Below are positions 1 through 8,456 of a DNA stretch of 41,278 nucleotides, in pieces (within the stretch, counting starts at the first letter, position 1; each line of letters starts with the position of its first letter). Origin of the DNA: Rhizophagus prolifer (Eukaryota; Glomeromycota; Glomeromycetes; Glomerales; Glomeraceae); contig NQWY01000007.1 in NCBI GenBank assembly GCA_019425655.1, positions 1 through 41,278 on the forward strand, written 5' to 3'. The position numbers and the translations under genes were made by a program. Below the pieces are notes generated by a model. That model saw nothing but the letters and a program-made list of their open reading frames with translations. It did no database searches and was not told the origin of the DNA.

Positions 1-2304
1 AGCAGAAATTGTCAACGGATCCGAATCCAAATATCTGAACGCTTTTTGTTTTTCCAAAATCTGCTGAAGAATAAACGCCGAAGTTCCTCCTTCAACATCT
101 TCATCTATTATTACCAATCGGTTTGTTTTTTTCACACTCTCAGCAATCTCTTGAGATAGATCAAATGGAATCAGGGACTGAACATCAATAACTTCTGTGG
201 AAATCCCTAATTTTTCCAATTCATTTGCAGCTTCAGTCACAATTCTCCAGGTAGAACCATAAGTTACTAAAGTTACATCTGTACCTTCTTTTGTTACTTC
301 TATTTTTCCAACTGGAACTGTGAATTCTCCTAAGTTATCCGGCTGTTTTTCTTTCAGTCTGTAACCGTTCAGACATTCTACAATCACGGCTGGTTCGTCA
401 CTTTGGAGCATCGTATTGTAAAATCCTGCGGCTTTTGTCAAATTTCTTGGAACCAAAATATTGATCCCTTTGGAAAGATTAAGAATTCCTGCCATTGGCG
501 AACCGGAATGCCATACACCTTCCAACCTGTGACCTCTCGTCCTGATAATGACGGGCGCTTTTTGCCCACCTTTGGTCCTGTATTGAACCGTTGCCAAATC
601 GTCGCTCATCCCTTGAAGACAATACAAAATATAATCAAGATATTGGATTTCGGCAATTGGTTTCAAACCTCTCATTGCCATTCCAATTCCTTGTCCAAGA
701 ATTGTAGCTTCACGGATTCCTGTATCAGCGATTCTTACATCTCCATATTTTTCCTGTAGTCCTTCCAAACCTTGGTTAACGTCTCCGATATTTCCCGCAT
801 CTTCGCCAAAAACCAAAGATTGAGGATATTTTTCAAAGATTTTATCAAAGTTATTTCTTACAACTACTCTACCATCTACTTCTTCGGAAGAATCAGAAAA
901 TATCGGTTTGATCTCTTTAACATTAGTCGCTTTCCATTCCGATTCAGAATACAGATGAGAAGAATAATTATCTTTTTCGATTTTTAAGATTTCTTCGTAT
1001 TTCGATTTCAATACATTTCTTTCAGCTGAATCTTGGTTCCTTGTCAACAATAATGTCTTTCTTATCAATTGGAAAACATCCTTTTTGCTCACAGAAATAA
1101 TTTTATTGAAAGTCTCGATCAAATTTCCAATTTCGGAGTTTTGATTTTTAATGGATTCTACTAAAGGTAAAACGTCAGACTTAAGATCAGAAATTGTTTT
1201 TTGGTAAGCTTCCCAAGCTTTTTTTTGTCCTTCTTTTACTAATTTTTTAGCCTCCGAATCAATTGAATCTAACTCCTCAGCGGTTGCCAAAACTTCTTCC
1301 TGGCCTTCGATTTCGATGCTGTAATCCAAAATCCATTCTCTGAATTTAATTAATCCATCAAATTCAGATTCCCAGCTTAATCTGTCTTCAGATTTATAAC
1401 GCTCATGCGAACCAGATGTTGAATGGCCTTGCGGCTGTGTTACTTCCGTTACATGTATTACAACAGGAATACTTTCATATCTGGCAAAATGTTCGGCTTT
1501 CGCATAAGCTTCCATCAGCGCCGGATAATCCCAAGCTTTTACCTGGATAATTTCACAGCCTTGATTTTCACCTTCATTTCTCTGAAAACCTGAAAGCATT
1601 TCGGATATATCCGCTTTTGCTCTTTGATTCTGAGTAGGAACCGAAATTCCGTAACCATCGTCCCAAATCGAAACGATCATTGGAACCTGTAATGCACAAG
1701 CCGCATTCAGAGTTTCCCAGAAATGGCCTTCTGCTGTAGAAGCGTCACCAATTGTTCCAAAAGCAACTTCGTTTCCGTCTTTCGAAAATTTCTCAGAACC
1801 TTCAAATTTTACAGATTTATAAATTTTAGAAGCCTGAGCCAGTCCTAACAACCTAGGCATTTGTCCCGCCGTTGGAGAGATATCAGATGAGATATTTTTC
1901 TGAGCTGTCAAATCTTTCCAACTTCCATCAGCATTTAGGCTTCTTGTAGCGTAATGCCCGTTCATTTGACGACCTGCTGAAGCTGGTTCTCTTTCTACAC
2001 TTGTATCAGCATATAACTGTGCAAAAAAACTTTCTACAGAAACCGCATCAATTGCCAAAGCAAAAGTCTGATCCCTGTAATAGCCAGAGCGGAAATCTCC
2101 ATTTCTGAAAACTTTTGCCATTGCCAGTTGCGGCAATTCTTTACCATCTCCAAAAATTCCGAATTTTGCTTTACCAGTAAGTACTTCCCGTCTTCCTAAG
2201 TATGACATCTCGCGAGAAATTCTTCCTAATCGATAATCATCCAGAATACTGGTTTTGAAGTCCTGAAAAGAGATCTGTTGAGTTTCTATATAAGTTGATT
2301 GCAT
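1..2304 (-). CDS. Fused 2-oxoacid dehydrogenase E1 (alpha+beta), partial at C-terminus
   Basis: The reading frame runs open from ATG at 2304 to the window edge, giving 768 codons with no stop, so the C-terminus lies outside. The first half looks like a thiamine-diphosphate E1 alpha subunit, with a TPP motif of the GDAST...N type near residues 186-200. The second half, from about residue 500, looks like E1 beta (motifs FGEDAG and GIREATILGQGIGMA). Alpha/beta fusions of this kind are common in Bacteroidota and are usually named alpha-ketoacid or branched-chain 2-oxoacid dehydrogenase. The reaction is oxidative decarboxylation of a 2-oxoacid with transfer to the lipoyl E2. The exact substrate cannot be read from this sequence. 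A TATATTTG -7 box lies just upstream. No frameshift was seen in the parts I translated. Confidence 0.9.
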   Translation of the reverse strand, partial: MQSTYIETQQISFQDFKTSILDDYRLGRISREMSYLGRREVLTGKAKFGIFGDGKELPQLAMAKVFRNGDFRSGYYRDQTFALAIDAVSVESFFAQLYADTSVEREPASAGRQMNGHYATRSLNADGSWKDLTAQKNISSDISPTAGQMPRLLGLAQASKIYKSVKFEGSEKFSKDGNEVAFGTIGDASTAEGHFWETLNAACALQVPMIVSIWDDGYGISVPTQNQRAKADISEMLSGFQRNEGENQGCEIIQVKAWDYPALMEAYAKAEHFARYESIPVVIHVTEVTQPQGHSTSGSHERYKSEDRLSWESEFDGLIKFREWILDYSIEIEGQEEVLATAEELDSIDSEAKKLVKEGQKKAWEAYQKTISDLKSDVLPLVESIKNQNSEIGNLIETFNKIISVSKKDVFQLIRKTLLLTRNQDSAERNVLKSKYEEILKIEKDNYSSHLYSESEWKATNVKEIKPIFSDSSEEVDGRVVVRNNFDKIFEKYPQSLVFGEDAGNIGDVNQGLEGLQEKYGDVRIADTGIREATILGQGIGMAMRGLKPIAEIQYLDYILYCLQGMSDDLATVQYRTKGGQKAPVIIRTRGHRLEGVWHSGSPMAGILNLSKGINILVPRNLTKAAGFYNTMLQSDEPAVIVECLNGYRLKEKQPDNLGEFTVPVGKIEVTKEGTDVTLVTYGSTWRIVTEAANELEKLGISTEVIDVQSLIPFDLSQEIAESVKKTNRLVIIDEDVEGGTSAFILQQILEKQKAFRYLDSDPLTISA

Positions 2305-2319
2305 ATCAAAGAGTTTTGA

Positions 2320-2327
2320 CAAATATA
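2320..2327 (-). promoter_or_regulatory. Bacteroidota -7 box (TATATTTG) for the E1 gene
   Basis: On the minus strand this reads TATATTTG, an exact match to the TAnnTTTG -7 consensus of Bacteroidota housekeeping sigma. It lies 15 nt before the ATG at 2304, implying a very short leader. No clear -33 TTG element was seen. Confidence 0.55.
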
Positions 2328-2455
2328 AAATTTTTTAGCTAATTTTTGTGAAAATGACATTTTGACTTTTTAAAGAATTTTTAATTAATCATAAACTATC
2401 ATAAAGATCGGTAAGACTATACGATATTTTGATATTTTTAAACAAAATAAATTAA

Positions 2456-2749
2456 ATGAGAAAAACTGCACCACATATACTTAATGCATCAACAAATCTA
2501 TTAGGGTTTTGTCTTGTGATCCTGACATCCTTGAAAATTGCAAAATTTCAGCATCATTCTTACCTAAACGAGTTTGCAGTTTGTGCTATTTTATGTTTGG
2601 TAATGAGCTGTACACTTTCATTTCTTGCTATTAAAACTGACAAAGAAAAGGTTTCCGGAAAGCTCGAAAATTTTGCTGATGTGCTTTTTTTTGCAGCATT
2701 GCTATGTATCACATTAGCAATATGCATAGTAAGTATCGATGTTGTCTAA
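2456..2749 (+). CDS. Small hypothetical membrane protein (97 aa)
   Basis: I do not recognise the family. The protein has three likely membrane helices, roughly residues 13-27, 39-57 and 76-95, separated by a charged stretch (KTDKEKVSGKLENFADV). There is no cleavable signal. It is one of the few plus-strand genes here and stands alone. Its stop codon overlaps the stop of the convergent ribonuclease Z gene by 4 bp. Hydrophobic segmentation and the tight tail-to-tail fit support it as real. Function is unknown. Confidence 0.6.
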   Translation: MRKTAPHILNASTNLLGFCLVILTSLKIAKFQHHSYLNEFAVCAILCLVMSCTLSFLAIKTDKEKVSGKLENFADVLFFAALLCITLAICIVSIDVV

Positions 2750-3663
2750 CCAATTTTTATCGTTTCCAAAGCTTTCGGCAGAAAAGAGTTAGGAAAAATC
2801 TGTCTTGCCTCATCCGTCATAACACTTAAGTCACTGTAACGATTGGAAAAATGTCCTAAAATCAGTTTTCCGACTTGTGCTTTTTTGGCTATAGTTGCAG
2901 CTTCCAATGCAGTGGAATGCCCCGTATAATCTGCCATTTCTTTAAGATTATGAAGGAAAGTGGATTCGTGGTAGAGAATATCTACATTTTCTATGATCTG
3001 GATAATGTCTTCTTTATATTTGGTATCACTGCAGAATGCATAAGAAACCGATGGTTTTGGATCTGTCGTCAGTAATGCATTATTGATGACGGTTCCATCT
3101 TCCGTTACAAAGTCTTTTCCTAAACGTAGATTCTGGAAATCACAGATCTCGATTTCTTTATATTTGGAAATCTCCTTCATATTCAGATGACGCTCTTTTG
3201 GTTTTTCCCTGAAAAGGTAACCATTGCAATAGATCCTGTGATTAAGTGGAATGGTGAAAACCTCTACCCTTTTGTCTTCATAGATTTTTACAGATTCTTT
3301 ACCCTCTAGCTCGTGATAAATGACTTCAAAACCTTTGTATGTTTCTGTAATTTCAAAAATAGTATCCATCATTTTCTTGATCCCTTTTGGACCGTAGATA
3401 TTCAGCGGGGTTTTTCTTCCTAATAATCGGAAAGACGCTACCAATCCCGGCAAACCAAAACAATGATCACCATGAAGATGTGAAATGAAAATATGATTAA
3501 TCTTAGAAAAACGGACTTTAGCCTTACGCATCTGCACCTGAGTTCCTTCGCCACAATCTATAAGGAAATGACGTTCTTCCATTTCCAGAAACTGAGAAGT
3601 CGGAGAAGAATTAATAGTCGGAATTGCTGAATTGAATCCTAAAATTGTAAGATACGTACTCAA
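2746..3663 (-). CDS. rnz: Ribonuclease Z (tRNA 3' processing endonuclease)
   Basis: This metallo-beta-lactamase-fold nuclease removes the 3' trailer from tRNA precursors. The zinc motif SHLHGDHCFG gives ligands H62, H64, D66 and H67. Downstream motifs FCSDTKY, YHESTFLH and LGHFSNRY supply the remaining metal ligands expected for RNase Z. Its 305 residues match the usual bacterial short form (about 300-310). The start MSTYLTILGFNSAIP fits the family N-terminus. It overlaps tail-to-tail with the small membrane gene and lies 54 bp downstream of rdgB. Confidence 0.93.
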   Translation of the reverse strand: MSTYLTILGFNSAIPTINSSPTSQFLEMEERHFLIDCGEGTQVQMRKAKVRFSKINHIFISHLHGDHCFGLPGLVASFRLLGRKTPLNIYGPKGIKKMMDTIFEITETYKGFEVIYHELEGKESVKIYEDKRVEVFTIPLNHRIYCNGYLFREKPKERHLNMKEISKYKEIEICDFQNLRLGKDFVTEDGTVINNALLTTDPKPSVSYAFCSDTKYKEDIIQIIENVDILYHESTFLHNLKEMADYTGHSTALEAATIAKKAQVGKLILGHFSNRYSDLSVMTDEARQIFPNSFLPKALETIKIG

Positions 3664-3717
3664 TTTTTCTTAGATGTATTGAAATTACGAGGTAAATATA
3701 CAAAAACATTATAAAAA

Positions 3718-4302
3718 TCACACAACACCCCCTCTGGAATTGAGAAAGTCTAAGAATTTTTTCAAAGCTTCACTTCTGTGACTGATTTTATTTTTTTCTT
3801 CGGGCTGCATCTCAGCAAAAGTCAAATTGTAATCGTCCGGAACAAAAATAGGGTCATAACCAAATCCTTCTTCTCCGAAAACTTCTTTTGTCAAGTTACC
3901 ATAAACCCGGCCTTCGAAATAATGCTCGCCGCCCTCATCTTTGTAACACAAAACAGTTATGAAGTAGGCTCTTCTATTTGGTTGATCCTTCATTTCTTCC
4001 AAAACTTTTTCGATATTTTTTTTGAAATTGTGATTGCCAGCATATCGCGCAGAAAAAATGCCCGGCCGCCCACCTAATGCTTCTACAACCAGTCCACTGT
4101 CATCACCAACACTTGGTTTGCCTGTCTTCTCGAAACAGTATTTTGCTTTGATGAGGGCATTGGCCTGGAAAGTATCACCGTCCTCGATGATTTCTTCATT
4201 CAAATCGTAGTCCGATAAACTCGTCACAACATAGTCGGTTCCTAATATCTGCTGTATCTCTTCTTTTTTATGTAAATTATGTGTTGCTACTAAAATCTCC
4301 AT
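3718..4302 (-). CDS. rdgB: Non-canonical purine NTP pyrophosphatase (RdgB/Ham1)
   Basis: The enzyme hydrolyses dITP, XTP and related deaminated purine nucleotides to monophosphates, cleaning the nucleotide pool. The N-terminus MEILVATHNLHKKEEI is the typical nucleotide-binding start of the family. The SVGDDSGLVVEALGGRPG segment (D67, D68) carries the metal-binding catalytic aspartates, and GFGYDPIF and SHRSEALKKF are the conserved C-terminal motifs. The length of 194 aa is standard. It is probably transcribed with rnz. Confidence 0.94.
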   Translation of the reverse strand: MEILVATHNLHKKEEIQQILGTDYVVTSLSDYDLNEEIIEDGDTFQANALIKAKYCFEKTGKPSVGDDSGLVVEALGGRPGIFSARYAGNHNFKKNIEKVLEEMKDQPNRRAYFITVLCYKDEGGEHYFEGRVYGNLTKEVFGEEGFGYDPIFVPDDYNLTFAEMQPEEKNKISHRSEALKKFLDFLNSRGGVV

Positions 4303-4387
4303 TTATATATAATTGATGGTTGATAAATTATCATTGATTATGTTTGAAATGTTCTATTTTCTTGATATTTTTTTTTATGACCAAATT

Positions 4388-4492
4388 GCAGCCCGGCTTG
4401 AGCGGAAATCCTTTTTTGCTTGTACTCAATTTCTATTTAATCTGAAAAATCTCTGCAAAAAAGATTGGGAGCGGAAGACGGATTAAGCTGCC
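4388..4492 (-). repeat. R3 intergenic repeat, copy 1 (downstream of CPBP stop)
   Basis: One of four copies, all in the same orientation. On the plus strand the left end is GCAGCCCGGCTTGAGCGG and the right end is GGAAGACGGATTAAGCTGCC. Inside, CCTTTTTTGC and GCAAAAAAG can pair as a stem around a variable loop. On the minus strand it begins 6 nt after the stop codon of the CPBP gene (stop at 4499). The other copies are at 11333, 17582 and 30988. Confidence 0.8.
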
Positions 4493-4498
4493 CTAAAT

Positions 4499-5314
4499 TT
4501 AATCTTTATAAATAATATTCTTCTGGATTGCGAAAAAATAAAACGGTATTATAAAAATCGCTAATCCTGCTGCTAATAGTAGTTCAGGTTTAATTTTTAA
4601 CAAATCAGAAAACGTTTCTGAATCTGAGTATAACATCATCATCGCCGACAACAAATTGTTGAATGCATGAAGCAAAATTGGCATCAGCAGCGATTTGGTT
4701 TTGTAATACACCAAACCTAATACCAAACCGAGCAGCAATGCGCCCGCAAATTGCCACGGATTGAAATGGACAACGCCGAAAATGAATGCCGAAACAATAA
4801 TTGCCGTAACTGGTTTGACTTTGTTATTCAGCATTCCTTTCATAATGATGCCTCTAAAAAGGATTTCTTCCAGAATTGGCGCCAGAATGACTGTCATTAT
4901 CAGTAACGAAATGGGTTCTTTAGCGAGTTTTGCAAACTGTTCTGAGTACATTTTGTAAATCTCGCCAAGTAAATCGCCTGTAGTCGGAATGAGTTGTGTG
5001 GTGTAATCTGCAACCAGCATCATCCCGAACATCATTGGAAATATCAATAGATAAACCCGAAATGGTTTGGTTGAGAAATCGAAATTGAGTTTGTTTCCGT
5101 CTTTTCTTACAATAAAAAAATCGAAAAAGAGAATGGGAACTACCATTGTTGCCGTATACATCAAAATATTAAAAATCCCAGTATCACTAATATCCTGTCC
5201 AAATAACGCAGACAATCCTAAACCAATTGCATACATCAACGACTGACCGATAAACAGCCCGACAACCAATAAAATCCCAACAAAAAAATCGACTTTGTAA
5301 TTCTGTTCTTTCAT
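4499..5314 (-). CDS. CPBP family intramembrane metalloprotease
   Basis: This polytopic membrane protein of the CAAX prenyl protease-like family (CPBP/Abi) has the catalytic motif EEILFR (E149, E150, R154), followed by FGVVHFNPW (H183) and HAFNN (H216, N220). That is the usual set for an active member. There are about seven to eight hydrophobic helices over 271 aa. I chose the start at 5314 (MKEQNYKVDFF) over an upstream in-frame ATG at 5410, because 5314 forms a TAATG overlap with the stop of the upstream gene and the longer version adds 32 non-hydrophobic residues overlapping that gene. The substrate is unknown. Confidence 0.85.
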   Translation of the reverse strand: MKEQNYKVDFFVGILLVVGLFIGQSLMYAIGLGLSALFGQDISDTGIFNILMYTATMVVPILFFDFFIVRKDGNKLNFDFSTKPFRVYLLIFPMMFGMMLVADYTTQLIPTTGDLLGEIYKMYSEQFAKLAKEPISLLIMTVILAPILEEILFRGIIMKGMLNNKVKPVTAIIVSAFIFGVVHFNPWQFAGALLLGLVLGLVYYKTKSLLMPILLHAFNNLLSAMMMLYSDSETFSDLLKIKPELLLAAGLAIFIIPFYFFAIQKNIIYKD

Positions 5315-6345
5315 TATTTGAGCTCTTTCATATAAACTAAAGGTTCTGATTTGAAAGTTACATCTTCCGGATGAAATATCTTGAAATAATCTCTCAAAAC
5401 CAAATCGCATCTTACAACACCACTTTCGAAATAATCATTCGAACCATCTTTCTCGCGGTTGTTTATCATAAATAAATTACCAGAGTTGAAGACTTTCATT
5501 TTACTGTAATTAGGATTCAGCGTTAATAATTCTTTTTTGTTTTGGTGTGGACTAATATTAATCCAATAATTTGCATTTTCTGATTTAACGAAAACTTCTT
5601 CAAAACTCAACGGAACGGAAGATGATTCTTTGTTATCTTTCAGAATATAATTTCCGCCGGCATCATTAATCAATCTTGCAACGAAGGAATTTCCGCCTGG
5701 TAAAAACCATTGACTTCCGTACATTTCGTTGCAAAGAATGTTTGGTTTGTTTGAGGTTTTAGAAGCTAAATTTTGAATCTTTTTATAATTATCCTCAATA
5801 TTTTTAAATACTTTATCAGCTTGTTCTTCAGCTCCGAATAGTTTTCCAAACAATAAAAGATATTTTGATTTTTCTAATGGATTTTGCTCTAGAAATTCGT
5901 CCAGGAAAATCAATGTGATTCCGTTTTTCTTTAAGATGTCATAAGTATTGGCAAAATTGGGAACATAGTTGGTAAAAATAACGTCCGGTTTATTAGAAAG
6001 AATTCTCTCAATATCATAATTCTGTTCGTTTCCGATATTGAGAATTTGATTTTGATTAATTAACTGATGGATTTTTTCTGAAAAAATATACTCTGGACTT
6101 GAAACGCCTGTTATTTTGTTTTCTAAATTAAGTTCAGAAAAATAGCCAATCAGGCTTGAATTAAGCAACATTGCTTTCTGAAATGGCAATTTTTCTTTTG
6201 GAATGACATTTTTAAATTTTCCTGAGTTAATAACCAGATTTTTTGAATCATCCGAATAATTAACTCTTTCCGAGATAGTTATATTTCCAAAATCTGATTT
6301 TGAAATTTCTTTTTTACAATGCGTTTCATCTTCCAAAGAAAGCAA
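5314..6345 (-). CDS. ABC-type substrate-binding protein (BtuF/FepB-like), unusual 5' end
   Basis: This is a class III periplasmic binding protein, as used for cobalamin or ferric siderophores. It has the lobe motifs VTGVSSPEYIFS, KPDVIFTNY, GSQWFLPGGNSFVARLINDAGG and DYFKIFHPE. It is coupled by a 1-nt stop/start overlap to the CPBP protease, and no permease or ATPase lies beside it. The frame opens with LLSLEDETHCKKE and has no in-frame ATG until MLLNSS far inside. The only plausible start seen is TTG at 6345. No hydrophobic signal peptide or true lipobox precedes the cysteine, although the family normally has a lipoprotein signal. The upstream DNA is a tRNA gene on the other strand. The 5' end may be rearranged or use a non-standard start. 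Confidence 0.72.
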   Translation of the reverse strand: MLSLEDETHCKKEISKSDFGNITISERVNYSDDSKNLVINSGKFKNVIPKEKLPFQKAMLLNSSLIGYFSELNLENKITGVSSPEYIFSEKIHQLINQNQILNIGNEQNYDIERILSNKPDVIFTNYVPNFANTYDILKKNGITLIFLDEFLEQNPLEKSKYLLLFGKLFGAEEQADKVFKNIEDNYKKIQNLASKTSNKPNILCNEMYGSQWFLPGGNSFVARLINDAGGNYILKDNKESSSVPLSFEEVFVKSENANYWINISPHQNKKELLTLNPNYSKMKVFNSGNLFMINNREKDGSNDYFESGVVRCDLVLRDYFKIFHPEDVTFKSEPLVYMKELK

Positions 6346-6353
6346 AAAAGTAC

Positions 6354-6361
6354 TATATTTG
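6354..6361 (+). promoter_or_regulatory. -7 box (TATATTTG) of tRNA-Arg
   Basis: An exact TAnnTTTG match on the plus strand, 15 nt before the first base of tRNA-Arg. This places transcription start a few bases ahead of the mature 5' end. It lies directly against the odd 5' end of the divergent substrate-binding gene. Confidence 0.6.
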
Positions 6362-6376
6362 CAAACCTTTAAACAG

Positions 6377-6450
6377 GGCCTCGTGGCGCAACTGAATAGC
6401 GCATCTGATTACGGCTCAGAAGGTTACAGGTTTGAATCCTGTCGAGGTCA
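6377..6450 (+). tRNA. tRNA-Arg (anticodon ACG)
   Basis: A full cloverleaf can be drawn. The acceptor GGCCTCG (6377-6383) pairs with CGAGGTC (6443-6449) with one G-U. The D stem is GCGC/GCGC. The anticodon stem TCTGA/TCAGA holds loop TTACGGC, which gives anticodon ACG. The T stem ACAGG/CCTGT has loop TTTGAAT. The discriminator is A6450 and CCA is not encoded. A34 would be deaminated to inosine to read CGU, CGC and CGA. The gene is followed by a strong terminator. Confidence 0.95.
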
Positions 6451-6465
6451 CACATAATCAAAATC

Positions 6466-6498
6466 AAATAGCGTCATTAAAAGTGACGCTATTTTTTT
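6466..6498 (+). terminator. Rho-independent terminator after tRNA-Arg
   Basis: AAATAGCGTCA and TGACGCTATTT form a perfect 11-bp stem around a 7-nt loop, followed by a run of seven T. It ends the tRNA transcript. On the minus strand it lies just downstream of the HAD gene, but the T tract on that side is weaker. Confidence 0.85.
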
Positions 6499-6520
6499 AT
6501 TAGAATCCTGTTGACTTGAA

Positions 6521-7318
6521 TTATAATTTTAAATAATCTCTGATAGTACTTACTACACCGAAGTCATCATTTGTGAGAGCAGAATAAGTTGCATTTTCTT
6601 TTACAAACGGGTGTGCATTTTGCATTGCATAGGAAAATTTGGAATTTTTCAGCATTTCAATATCATTCATATAGTCGCCAAAAGCCATTGTTTCAGAAGG
6701 AAGGATATTTAATTTTTTCTGAATAATTTCCAGAGCTTTTCCCTTATTGATGTTTCGGTTCATAATATCAACCCAGTATTTTCCTGAGACTACAACCTCA
6801 AGATTCTCATTTTCAAAATGTTTAAGATATGGATAGATATTTTTCTCTGAACCTTCCGGATGGTAAATAGCAATCTTAAAAGCATCATCATCCACCTCCA
6901 AAGTCAAATCATCAACTTTCTGATTTTCCGTATAATATCTGGTAAAATAATTCACAAATGCTTCATCCTCGCTTTCATAGTACGCTTTTCTCTTTGCAGA
7001 AAGAACAGCTCTCGCACCAGGTATTTCACGGATGGTTTTTATAATTTCGACTATGAATTGATGATCCAGTTTATCTGCAAATAATTCCTCATTTTTATAG
7101 ATAACATAACCACCGTTCTCAGCAATAAAACCGATTTCATTTTCAATTTCTGTAAAATACTGCGTAATTCCCGGCATTTGTCTTCCGCTTGCAGGTACGA
7201 AAAGGATATTTCTCTTCTTCAATTCCTGATAAATCTGAGGGAAATCCGGACTGACTTCGTATTGAGAATTTAGAAAAGTGCCATCCATATCGGTGACAAT
7301 CAGTTTAATGTCATTCAT
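6521..7318 (-). CDS. Cof-type HAD-superfamily phosphatase
   Basis: This is a HAD hydrolase of the Cof/YidA (IIB cap) type, likely acting on sugar phosphates or similar small phosphates in the cytoplasm. Motif I is VTDMDGTFL with nucleophile D10 and acid/base D12. Motif II is the VPASGRQ segment, the motif III lysine is in NKGKAL (K194), and motif IV is GDYMNDIEM (D215, D219). The length of 265 aa fits. A TATCTTTG -7 box lies about 55 nt upstream, suggesting its own promoter. The substrate cannot be assigned. Confidence 0.9.
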   Translation of the reverse strand: MNDIKLIVTDMDGTFLNSQYEVSPDFPQIYQELKKRNILFVPASGRQMPGITQYFTEIENEIGFIAENGGYVIYKNEELFADKLDHQFIVEIIKTIREIPGARAVLSAKRKAYYESEDEAFVNYFTRYYTENQKVDDLTLEVDDDAFKIAIYHPEGSEKNIYPYLKHFENENLEVVVSGKYWVDIMNRNINKGKALEIIQKKLNILPSETMAFGDYMNDIEMLKNSKFSYAMQNAHPFVKENATYSALTNDDFGVVSTIRDYLKL

Positions 7319-7372
7319 AAATTTAATGTAATAAAAAAATCGATTGATTTTCTCTGATTAATAAAAGTGTTG

Positions 7373-7380
7373 CAAAGATA
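7373..7380 (-). promoter_or_regulatory. -7 box (TATCTTTG) for the HAD phosphatase
   Basis: The minus strand reads TATCTTTGC, matching TAnnTTTG. It sits between the galT stop (7392) and the HAD start (7318), implying a leader of about 45-50 nt. Confidence 0.5.
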
Positions 7381-7391
7381 AAACTATCTTA

Positions 7392-8456
7392 TTATTTGCT
7401 CTTATAATGTATGTTAGAAAGACTTTTCAATATCTCCGCACTCTGCTCCGGCGTAATATCACGCTGCGCTTCAGCAAGCATTTCATAGCCGACCATAAAC
7501 TTTTTCACTTCTGCACTTCTCAGCAATGGCGGATAAAAATGCATATGAAAATGCCACTCCGGATGCGGTTTTCCATCGGTTGGCGACTGATGAATTCCGG
7601 CTGAATATGGGAAGGAAATCTCAAAAAGATTGTCGTATTTCGTGGTTAAATCTTTTATAATGGATGCTAAAGATAATTTTTCGTTTTCGGAAAACTCAAT
7701 CAGATTCTCAATCTTTCTTTTGCTCACGATCATCGTTTCGTAAGGCCAGACCGCCCAGAAAGGAACTAGTGCGACAAAATCCTCATTTTCAAGAATTATT
7801 CTTTCATTAATTTCTAGCTCTTTTTTTACATAATCTTCAAGAAGAGAAGATTCGTTTTTATCAAAATACTTTTTAAGATTTTCCTGTGTTTTTGCCACAA
7901 TAGAAGGAATTGAAGACTGTGCCCAGATCTGTCCGTGAGGATGCGGATTGCTGCAACCCATCACCTGACCTTTATTCTCAAAAATCTGAACGTGGTTGAT
8001 ATAATCTAATCCTCCCAATTCTTCATATTGCTGTTGCCAAACATCAATGACTTTTTTGATGTCATCAACTTCCATTTCAGGTAGTGTTAGACTGTGATTT
8101 TCCGAAAAGCAAATGACACGGTTGATCCCTCTTTCAGGTTTTAATGAAAAAAAATCAGAACTTTCCTCAGAAAATTCAACATCCTCTTTCATCAGAGAAC
8201 CGAAATCGTTATCAAAAACGTAAACACCTTTATAATCAGGGTTTTTCTCGCCGTTTACACGAACATTTCCTGAACACAAATAACAATTCGGATCATGAGC
8301 CGGAAGCTGTTCTTCTGATGTTTTTTCTGTTTGTCCCTGCCAAGGTCGCTTTGCCCGTTGCGGAGAAACAAGAATCCATTCATCCAAAAGCGGATTGTAT
8401 CTTCTGTGAGGATGGTCTTTTTGATTAAATGACGATTTCATTTCTGTGGTATTCAT
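7392..8456 (-). CDS. galT: Galactose-1-phosphate uridylyltransferase
   Basis: The enzyme swaps UMP between UDP-glucose and galactose-1-phosphate in the Leloir pathway. The active-site motif SNPHPHGQIWA places the uridylylated nucleophile at H174. Zinc-type cysteines are C58 and C61 (CYLC), and HFHMHFYPPLLRS is the conserved C-terminal motif. The length of 354 aa is normal. It starts inside the 3' end of galK (32-bp overlap with ATG at 8456; a second in-frame ATG at 8441 would give 17 bp), so translation is probably coupled. Confidence 0.95.
   Translation of the reverse strand: MNTTEMKSSFNQKDHPHRRYNPLLDEWILVSPQRAKRPWQGQTEKTSEEQLPAHDPNCYLCSGNVRVNGEKNPDYKGVYVFDNDFGSLMKEDVEFSEESSDFFSLKPERGINRVICFSENHSLTLPEMEVDDIKKVIDVWQQQYEELGGLDYINHVQIFENKGQVMGCSNPHPHGQIWAQSSIPSIVAKTQENLKKYFDKNESSLLEDYVKKELEINERIILENEDFVALVPFWAVWPYETMIVSKRKIENLIEFSENEKLSLASIIKDLTTKYDNLFEISFPYSAGIHQSPTDGKPHPEWHFHMHFYPPLLRSAEVKKFMVGYEMLAEAQRDITPEQSAEILKSLSNIHYKSK

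Noticed and set aside
6377-6498. Integrated element at the tRNA-Arg gene
   Set aside because: No integrase, no duplicated tRNA 3' end and no foreign gene block follow. The 3' side is only a terminator and a housekeeping gene.
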